A stretch of DNA of 64,000 bases. Source: Symbiodinium kawagutii. Taxonomy: Eukaryota > Sar > Dinophyceae > Suessiales > Symbiodiniaceae. Numbering within the stretch: the stretch's first letter is position 1; every line of letters begins with the position of its first letter. The translations under genes were made by a program, and so were the position numbers. The notes beneath the pieces are model-generated. The model saw only the letters and a program-made list of their open reading frames with translations. It was not told the DNA's origin and made no database searches. Positions 55,883 to 64,000 of this stretch are shown here, in pieces. Location of the stretch: NCBI GenBank assembly GCA_009767595.1, contig VSDK01015100.1, positions 82,203 through 146,202 on the forward strand, read 5' to 3'.

Positions 55883-58800
55883 CTGAGCTTGCGACCGAGC
55901 TCGCCCGACAGCGGAGCGTGTTGGGAGCCGCCCTGATGAACTTGCGGCCTATGAAAACAAGTGCATTTGACACAACTTGCCACCGGTTCCATTTTGTGAC
56001 TGCACCAGACGTGAAGAAAAGTGAAAAGTGCCATGATGAGAGCCTGGACCGTGTGGGAGGACATGAGGCTTCAGCATGAATTGCATGAATCAGGTTTGGT
56101 ACGATTCTGTTCTTGCTACTGTAACTCTTCTGTGGGTCGTGTGCGCAACATGGTGGCAGTTGCTTAGGTTTGCATCCCGCAGTTTTCATGCCTTACAGTC
56201 AGAAGAGCTTTCACAGCCTCCCACTCCCATGCACATCAGGCATACGCAACTCTGCCAGTGTATACGTATCCGACAAACAATCAGAAAGACATGAAACCCA
56301 GTTTAAAGTCTGTGTAGAAGTGGAAAATTGTGGATTGTTGAGTCTCCGGCAAAAGCCAGAAAGGACACGAAAGGACTGTATTTGAGTCCCCTGTGAATGT
56401 ACTTGTTCCAAAGCTTGGTGTGCAAACACGAACTTTCTTGCGAATCTGCTTAAATGATGATTCGAATGAACCGACACCAAAGAAGTCGACGTGATTGGTC
56501 CTCACAGCACCTCCTTTGCCATGGCTTTTGCCATTTATGGCGCTGAAGGCACGGCATTCCACTATTCAGAGGGATCCACCATGATCAAACAGAGAATTTC
56601 GGCATCTCCATGTCAGGTTTTGCCCCTGGTGGCAGTGGGGATCTGATTTTATTTGATTTTGAGATTTCAGACTTAGTCTCATCTTGGTCTCATTTGTTGA
56701 GTTTGCTAAGCGCTTTCTAAGGTGCTGGCAGCCGCAGATATGACGCAAAAGGAGGCATCGAAACGATGCACTTTCCGCCATGCTGTTTTTCTCCAATCGG
56801 ATCATGTCATCACAGTGGTTCTACTGGAGGGCCTTCAGGGAAGATTCCCGTGTAGTTTCACTTAACTCGTGTCATTCCTCAAAGAACACCTAGTATTTGC
56901 CAAACGCTGCTATAGCCGAGGATTCATTTAAAAATACATTGGCGGAGCCTTCTTTGCAAAGTACGTTCCTGGTTTTGCTGCATTCGCCGCTGTTGCTGGC
57001 TTCGACTTCGCATCGCCACCCAACGTCTATTGTATCATGTTTGTTTTGCCTGTAGATCTTTGGCCTTCACAGGCGCCTGTTTTTCCTGTCTCAAACTACG
57101 TTTCTGGTGGACGCTTTGACTTGGCTTGACAAATGCTTCGCAGACCTGCCAACAACCACTGCAACGACAGCTGCAGTTGCTGTGGGCAGATGCCTGTACT
57201 GTCTCGTATTGGTTGCCTACTGCCTCTATGACCTCGAAAGTGCAGATGCAACTGGCTGCAGGGATAGCAGGTGTCTGTGCGGAATGTCTCAGGTCTCCAG
57301 TGCGTGCCACGTAAGAGTTCCCTCGAAACTTCTGCGGATCAATTGCGGTTTGCGCATTACCATTAGTGTAGTTGGCATTTAGAAAATAGATTCGTTTGAT
57401 CAGTAGCAGGGAACCTAAGATGATTACTAAGATGTATGCTTTGTCCTTTGTTTGATGAATTTCATGGTGTCCTCGGGTATATGATGTCGTTGTGAGTCGT
57501 TGCGCTCTTGCCACCTTTACTGGGCGCAGTCTTGGTGGCGCTGTCAAGCCGACGCTTGGAAGCTCAGCAATGCAGCAGAAGTGCATGTGTCGAGTCCAAA
57601 TGACGGCCAGACGGCTACTCTGCACCGCTCATTTTGGCTCCAAGCTGGTGACGCAGTGTGCTTCACAGCTTTGTCAATGAAAAACAGAGGCAGAAGCAAC
57701 AATGTATATCATGTATGTATAATTGGCATATGTATATGTAAATATATCATGATACAAAACCCGCAAAATGCACAGAATTCATAATTCATTTATCCTCGCG
57801 CAGTTTTTTTGCGGCTTCAAAATGCCATAAACACCGCCATGGTGGTGCAAGTGGATTTGAGGCCGATCAAGCTGTGAGGCTGTGTGATCTTCAGCTGTGC
57901 AAAAAGTTGAGAGCTGCCAGGCAATCAGTCCTTGAAGGCCAGGGACACCAGCTGAAGAGTTGTTTCCCATTGCACCAGGTGTTTCCATGCAGGGTACCTT
58001 CCAAACATCCCATGTGAAGCAGACGGGCACGGCATTCACAGCACAACTTTCATCACGTCAGGAATTATGGCTGACAAAGAGTTCCAGGAGGCACCGTCAC
58101 AGACGGATGTTGAGCCGCGGTTCCACAAGGGTCCCGCTGTAGGCTTGGCACAAGGATGACTTGAATTTGCTGAAGAAAGGAGACAAGGCACGATATTTTT
58201 CTCACACCTGACAGCTGAATGGGGTTCTCATTTCTTGCGAAGGAACCAATCTTGTTCCATTATGAGCTCATCCGTGTTCCATCCTTTACCGACCTTTGTC
58301 TCCTATCTTCTTCCCTAGTGACAAGGTCTCTTTCCACCATGAATGTGCTTGTCACGCTGTGTTTTCTGTCTCCCTTCATTTCCTTTTGCTTTCTCTTTCG
58401 GCGGCGTTCCGCTGGTGTTCTCGTTCTTGTTTTTTGAGGCTCTTGAGGCTTCCCAGATCTTACAGGCACCCTGTATGAGCGCCGCTGCTGCGCTTCTCAA
58501 TTTCGTTTCATCTTCCCTCATTGCATCATTTTCCTTCTCTTCTCATAGTTCATCATTCTTCACATTTCTTCACCCACCAAACCCATGGTACCTCAATGTA
58601 CCTCATCACACCTGGCGCCATACCTCCTTCTACCTGCAGGATCAAACTGGGTGTCCACTTTCATTCCTCACCCGAGCTCATCAGACCTGGTCCAAACTTA
58701 TATCATCCTCGTCAAACCTCCTTATCCAGCAGGACACCTCATCGGACCTCATCATGCTTCACTACGTCACTACGCCTCACAACACCTCATCATACCTCAC

Positions 58801-58985
58801 CATTTTCTCACTGTCATTACTTCGTGATGTCTCATGAAGCTTCATACCTCATCCGGCCTCTTTTTGAACTCATCATGCCGTACCTCAGTACTTTCTCAGA
58901 GCTGGTCTCATTTCTCATACCTGACCATGTCACCATGTCTCATTGCACTATGCCACTGCAAATTGTTTGTTTTGGGTGTTTTTTC
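55883..58985. other. No confidently supported gene
   Basis: Weak coding-like fragments occur (55880-56080, 57140-57310, 57540-57670 and MADKEFQEAPSQTDVEPRFH at about 58070), but none has a family match or a consistent partner exon. 58450-58880 is a degenerate CTCATCA-type, pyrimidine-rich tract. Confidence 0.35.
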
Positions 58986-59309
58986 CTCTTTTTTCCAGCC
59001 GGATCCCAAGCCTCATGCCTTAGCAAACTCGGAGGGTTCTCGGAGTCGAAGAATTGGTGACGATGGAGTTCTTTGAACGGAGAGTCATGTTGTGGCATTT
59101 CAAAGGTGGTATTCCTAAATGCATTCCTCATGCCCTGGTAAAAAAAATCCTCATTTCCTCTGGGTTCTTGCATGTTCTTGCACTGGCCAAAGGTCGAGTA
59201 CTACAGCAAGACCTTCGGAAACTACCTGGAGTCAGTCGTGAATGAAGTCCATCACAACGAGGCATTCCGGAGGGAAAGAAGCAATGCGTACAAGTCAAGG
59301 TCCATGTAA
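58986..59309 (+). CDS. 3' exons of an unidentified gene
   Basis: 59193-59309 follows GCCAAAG and reads VEYYSKTFGNYLESVVNEVH, then HNEAFRRERSNAYKSRSM and TAA, a convincing terminal exon. An upstream exon at about 59000-59050 (PDPKPHALANSEGSRSRRIG) follows TTTTCCAG. No family was recognised. Confidence 0.45.
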
Positions 59310-60580
59310 AGGTCTTCGGTCCAAGGTGGTCCAAGTCCATGTTTTATCTTCATTTTCCTTTGTGTCTGAGGTGGTACGATCACTAGAAACAGACACATTG
59401 CAAAGTGTTGAGATGTGTTGATCATGCCGAATGGTAGAACGCCCGCCTCATCCTGGCTACAGGATGGAGAGATCACGATGGTTAATCTAGCCTGCAAGAA
59501 CAAAGCTGATCTTGGTGACGTGGCAGAGGGGGAGAGCACAGGGAGAGAGCGAGAGAGAGAGAAAAAAAAATAGAGAGAATAAGAGAGAATCAGAGAGAAT
59601 CAGAGAGACTGCAGATTAGACAGAGAGAGAGGCAGATCAGGCAGAGAAAGACGGAGAGGGGACGGAGAGACAATGTGTTTGGAAATTTGTTAGTTGAACG
59701 CGGTTCAACTATTGAGATGGCACAGGGGCAAGCAGCAGAGAATGGGACGCAACTCCCAAACACAATCAGATCACAATGCTCACTTGAAAAAAGCACCGTT
59801 GGAATCACGAGAGTACATCATATATCCTGAAAGGTAACGTCAAGATGCATTTCCCATGATTTCCCCTTGCCATTTAGCCCGGATGGGGTGCGCTATATTT
59901 GCTTTGTTAAATTGGGAGCAGCAACAACAACGTGCACAGTATCGGCAACTGCCACAGCCAACGACAACAAACAATAAGGACACGGATCACAGAATTAGCA
60001 AGAGCGCCAGAAAATGCAGCAACGACAGCAGCAATTGCAAGAGCAAAAACAACGCCATAGGATCGGCAGATATCAGCAGCCACAGACCTCGGCTTTTCCC
60101 ATGTTGTGCAGCCACTCGAGTGGAGCTTGTTTGGCAAATGTGCAGTTGCTCCCCTCTTTTGGGCACCCGTTGTCCACTCAAAAGGTGTCGAAGGCACAAA
60201 GATGTAAACCACATAGGCACCCTAGGCAACACTCGATGTCGTTTTTCAAAAACCTTACTCTCAAGTGACTCCTGCGATGTGGCCGTGAATGATTCAATAA
60301 CATTGGGCATTTGATGACTCACAGTGCACGCATATGTTTGGGTGTAGCCTACAGGTGGTCAATTGTCCTCACTCCATTTCCTACAGCCACTGAACTTTCA
60401 CCGAGGAAAGATTCGCTTTCTGCACAAACCACCGGAGGCGCTCCATGAGTTCGATCAATGATAGCATTGATAAAGATGTTCGACGGTGAAAGAGATGGAG
60501 CTGGGTCAACCTTTGGAGAAGAGAAACAGAGCGCTGGGTGACCGCCAGTGTGTGATTTTCCCAGATGTCACCATGGGCAG
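59310..60580. other. No confidently supported gene
   Basis: GA-rich tract at 59540-59660. A short stretch at 60388-60458 (PLNFHRGKIRFLHKPPEALH, then TGA) follows CCTACAG and may be a terminal exon of another gene. Confidence 0.4.
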
Positions 60581-61546
60581 GTGCATTACAAACCCGGAGA
60601 TTTGGTGGAGTACCACAGCGATTTGTATGCAGATGATGTGCTTATTTGTATTTATTTTGTATTTGCTTATTTGCATTTATTTGTTTCTTCAGATTTCTTA
60701 TTTTTTCTTTCGCTTTGATTCTGAGAAGGGTAGAAGATGTAGAAGGCAGCAAAGCTGAGGTGAGACTCACCAACGGTGGATGATGGCCGAAGTGCAAAAG
60801 GTCATTGAGGACGAGAGATGCTTCCCTTAAGCTGGGCACATGGCCTTCAACATGGCACCACACGTGGCCCTTGGCATCCCTTGGTCTTTCCTTAGGAGCA
60901 CGTGACCTACGACCTCGACATCAAGAAGAACGCCCAAGCTTCGAAGATGCGACGACCCAAAGACAGCCCGAAGCTTCAGGAGGTGCATCGCGTGTCCAAC
61001 AGCAACCTGCATTTCGCGCTCGCAACTCGCCTCTGTCTTTCGAGGCACATTTCGAAGAGGCGAAGAAAGAGCAAGTTGAAGCTTCGAAAGGCCCGACCCA
61101 AGAGCGACATGACTTGGAAGCTCTTCGAATTAACATCGATGCTGTGAAGAAATGCAGCACTTCCTTTCTCTTGTCTTGCACCGAACTTTGCTCAGGTGCA
61201 AGTCCAGTGGACCAAAGCCAGGGTGCTCAAGCTGAGAATGCCGAGGACGCCAAAGGAAAGAGAGAAGGCTGGCAGAAGCATCAGCTGTTGAAAATTGCCA
61301 AGAAAAAGGGGCATGACAGAGCCAACATCTTTCCTTAGATTGCATCCCATTTCCATCCCAAACCAGGCACTCATAAATTTGGACATCATGGGACACCTCT
61401 GGGCACCTCCCAAACGGCCGACTCGGTTGCAGGCGGAGACGTGGCACCCTGCGTTGGACCTCAGAACGCCACGGGCACCGGCAGAGCCCTTCGGAAGCGC
61501 AGCACCGAGGCCGCACAGCACAGTTCCTGTGCCTCTGAAGTGCTGA
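60581..61546 (+). CDS. Unidentified protein with barrel-like (SH3/Tudor-like) module and helical tail
   Basis: Exons in phase: 60581-60617 (VHYKPGDLVEYH), 60760-60812 (ETHQRWMMAEVQKVIED), 60896-60982 (EHVTYDLDIKKNAQASKMRR), 61045-61143 (AHFEEAKKEQVEASKGPTQE), 61196-about 61270 (VQVQWTKARVLKLRMPRTPK) and 61433-61546 (AETWHPALDLRTPRAP, ending in TGA). The first three join as GDLVEY-x-S-x(5)-W-x-x-AEVQ-x-V, then a D-x-V-x-YDLDIK strand. That is the pattern of the small beta-barrel seen in many dinoflagellate proteins and resembles Tudor/SH3-type folds; the fold is inferred. The tail is coiled coil, then Pro-rich. The start was not found. Confidence 0.5.
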
Positions 61547-63034
61547 AGCCTCAGCGCAGCTGTGACTTGGGGGCCATGCCACGCTACGGGCCTCCCATTG
61601 GCCACATCTATGAGAAGATCTTGAAAGTATACACATATATTGTTTGGTTGTCTATCTGAAAAATCTAAAGTTACATGTATAGTATACTTATTTTTATTTG
61701 TATATATATATATATTTATTTATTTATTTATTTATTTATTTGTTTATTTATATTTATGTTAACATTATCCACAACATGTGAGATAGAAGTCTTGAAGATC
61801 ATTCCGCCAGGTCGACGGCAGCCAGCCTGGTCGCTTCAGGAGTGCCCTACAGGCGCAGGGTGCACCTGCTGTTGCCATCCCCAGTGGTGTCCAACGGTGC
61901 GCCAGGGAGCTGCCCGCAGAGATGCTCTTCTTGGGAAGTGGCCTGGAATTTGTGCCCAAGCGCAGAGGCAAAGCGTTTTGAAGCTTCAAAGTGAACAAGT
62001 GATACAAGTGCCCAAGCTTCAAAGTGAACACTTCAGTGCTTCAAAGTGTTTAAGCTCACAGCATCTTACAGCTCTTTTGCAATCAAGTGACGCACTCTCA
62101 AGCGATGCGTTATACCTCTTGATGCTTGGGCAGTGGGAAATTAGTTCAGCTTAAACTCACCCGTTCTCAAGTATTGTGAGCTGAACCATCGGGAGTGGAG
62201 AAGTCCACTTTCTTTTGGCTTTGGAAGTTGGCGCTTGCACGGTGGCAAGCCAAGCAGCACCTGACAGGCTCCTCTTCCAAAGGTTACTGTAGCTTGGAAG
62301 CAGGTTGCAGTGATTGCTTCAGAAAGGGCTTCTTGGCTTTTCTTTTGGATAATCATTTTTGAAGCATCATTAGTTACTGTAGCCAGTGGAATCAGTGTCA
62401 ATAATGATTTCTTGATTGACATTGAATGATGCACATTAAGTATCATAAGTCAAACAGTAACATTTTGAGGATGCTTATGTCAATCATCAATCATTGATAA
62501 GATGCTTGAGATTAACCGTCACCGGCCATTAGCATGAACTGCCATCAACATCGATAGGATCCCCAATAGGATGCTTAAGCATCGACCAACCTCCCCACAG
62601 AATCGCAGAGATCCGCGAGGTGCCTCCTCTTCATTCAGATCAACAGGCGCGACTCTGAGAAGCATATGCGGGGTCGGAGCAAATCTGTCAATCTGAAGGC
62701 TTGTGAGTTCTATATCTATATTTAGTATATACAATTGTCAATTGCATCATGCACTTGATATACAATTGTACCATTGTATGTTTATACGCTGATTGATATT
62801 CTGGTTCCCAACTGGTTCCTCCAAGTTTCAAGCGCTGACACCAGGATTTCGCGTGACTTTAAGACATTTGAGAAGCCCAGTAGTGAGGTTTACACGGTGG
62901 CGATCTGATTTTGGAGAACGATGTTTTCGACCCATCCGAACCCGGGTCCTGGACCCCAGCCGAGCAGTGAGCATCAGTTGATCCTTTGGAATGTTTCAGT
63001 TTCATTCTGTTTACTGATTTTAATCTTAGTTCTA
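61547..63034. other. No confidently supported gene
   Basis: AT-rich repeats (61695-61755, TTTA-type) and unassigned sequence. A stretch near 62840-62900 (RDFKTFEKPSSEVYTV) may be an exon of the following gene. Confidence 0.4.
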
Positions 63035-63421
63035 TGTGAAGATCATTTTCAACGGTGAGGTTGTGCACCCAACTGGCCGAGAAATTGGGAAGTCGATGGC
63101 TGAGTGGTACAAGCGGGACCGCGGAAGGTGATGAAGCCCTCATGTGTCACAGTGTGGCCTCGAGGTTTCTCCAGCATTGAAGCCATCAAGGGCTTTGCAG
63201 GAGGCCTGGACATTGAATCAATTGGCAATGCACGATGGAGGGGCCATGGAGTGGCCGTGGCTGTGTGTCCTGTGCCAGGCCTCAATGAAGGCGTTTGGTT
63301 CATGTACGGCGAGGGCGAAGACCTGGTGCTGAAGCTGGTGAAGTGTCAGCGAATCGCTTGTCATGTCCGGAGCCCAGAGCTTTCCGATGCTTTGAGGCCT
63401 AAGAGGAAGCCCTTCTCCTAA
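63035..63421 (+). CDS. Unidentified coding region, two abutting frames
   Basis: 63035-63126 reads IIFNGEVVHPTGREIGKSMA then EWYKRDRG, and at once the next frame, from 63128, reads VMKPSCVTVWPRGFSSIEAI, then GVAVAVCPVPGLNEGVWFMY and GEDLVLKLVKCQRIACHVRS before TAA at 63419-63421. Both look coding, but the frame changes at CGGAAGGTGATG with no room for a normal intron. No family was recognised. Confidence 0.45.
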
Positions 63422-63554
63422 GAAGGAGCTCCAAAGAGGTCAGATCTTAGGACTTGGAAGGTCTCCTAGGAAGATCTTCAGAGGTCTCCTAGGAAGCGTT
63501 AAGGGGTGGTCCTCTCTAAGGAAGTCCTCTCTTAGGTCCTCCCTGAAGTCCCAG

Positions 63555-63998
63555 GTGCCAACGGAGGCTGAGAACTTGGAACGAGTGCAGCAGGAGCACC
63601 CGGGAATTGGTCCAGAACTCAGCAGCCCCGTTTCGAATTCCGAAACGATGGGAGCCGCACCGCCCGGCACCGTCTCAGGTGGAGACAAAACCATTGCGTT
63701 TCCAGTGAAGCTTTGTGGCCGCTTGGGCTTGAATCATAGGCCCAGAAGCAAGTGGGATACAGGTCCGTGGTATCTCCGAGAGTTTGAACATCCCTCACTT
63801 TCATGAATTGATGCCTTCCAAGGTTGCTACTGCGCAGACGGAACGAAGAAGTATGATCTCATCGTCGCTTGGCAAAGCTGTGACGTTCTTGAAATAGACA
63901 GATGCACCCGGATGCACCGTGCAAAGGTCATGCGCAAAATCCCCGGGAACCGGCTGGCAGACGTGCTGGGCCGATGGTACTACGCCCAGCAGGACTGA
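63555..63998 (+). CDS. Unidentified gene, last two exons
   Basis: 63555-63678 follows AAGTCCCAG and reads VPTEAENLERVQQEHPGIGP, ending GTVSG. It joins in phase across a GT-AG intron to 63823-63998, which reads CYCADGTKKYDLIVAWQSCD, then KVMRKIPGNRLADVLGRWYY and ends AQQD with TGA. The closing LADVLGRWYYAQQ resembles KSMAEWYKRD at 63090-63120, so the two may be related modules of one protein. No family was recognised. Confidence 0.5.
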
Positions 63999-64000
63999 TG

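Noticed and set aside
57035..57625. 196-residue minus-strand open frame
   Set aside because: No family signature, uneven composition, and the plus strand has equally open stretches; the neighbouring supported genes are on the plus strand.
1..64000. CRISPR arrays, bacterial operons, rRNA genes
   Set aside because: None seen; the tandem repeats are eukaryotic micro- and minisatellites without spacer structure.

Overview
The window reads as nuclear DNA of a dinoflagellate, most likely a Symbiodiniaceae-type genome. The support is that most genes are cut into many small exons (15-320 nt) on one strand. Their introns begin GT, GC or GA and end AG, usually with G as the first exon base. The sequence is rich in simple repeats, and the one long retroelement is a Ty1/copia type related to those common in dinoflagellates. 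There is no prokaryotic-style gene organisation. Exons were found by eye, by joining reading frames across AG-ended introns and checking that joins restore a known protein family, so boundaries given to the base are my reading and not transcript evidence.

Layout, left to right. 1-7989 holds no gene I can support. 8041-9342 is an intronless ubiquitin-like plus WG-repeat protein. 9576-10511 has exons of an unidentified gene. 11498-24830 is one large plus-strand gene of more than 30 exons: a membrane cyclic-nucleotide phosphodiesterase with an S1-S4-like voltage-sensor module, a lumenal/extracellular segment, another membrane helix and a complete class I PDE catalytic domain. One intron of that gene (22415-23595) contains a second two-exon gene on the same strand, ATG12, whose protein ends in Asn instead of the conjugation glycine. 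26794-33616 holds scattered exons and a coding region with three perfect 84-bp repeats. 34451-35830 is a four-exon membrane RING-H2 protein. 36476-37575 is an unidentified gene ending next to a MITE-like inverted repeat. 38047-41232 is an 11-exon SH3BP5-like coiled-coil protein (Rab11-GEF family).

42353-50070 is a complete-looking minus-strand copia element with 113-bp LTRs differing at one position. Its order is Gag, protease, a SAP-like/accessory segment in a shifted frame, a cytosine-methyltransferase-like domain, integrase, reverse transcriptase and RNase H. Single in-frame stops separate gag-protease from the rest and cut the integrase.

To the right are coiled-coil exons (50539-53012), a SAM-dependent methyltransferase (53592-54597, 5' end not found), a small membrane protein (55598-55882), and exons of at least three unidentified genes (58986-59309, 60581-61546, 63035-63998). 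An assembly gap (15171-15724) lies in a GAT repeat inside the large PDE intron. All host genes I support with confidence lie on the plus strand, consistent with the unidirectional gene blocks known in dinoflagellates.
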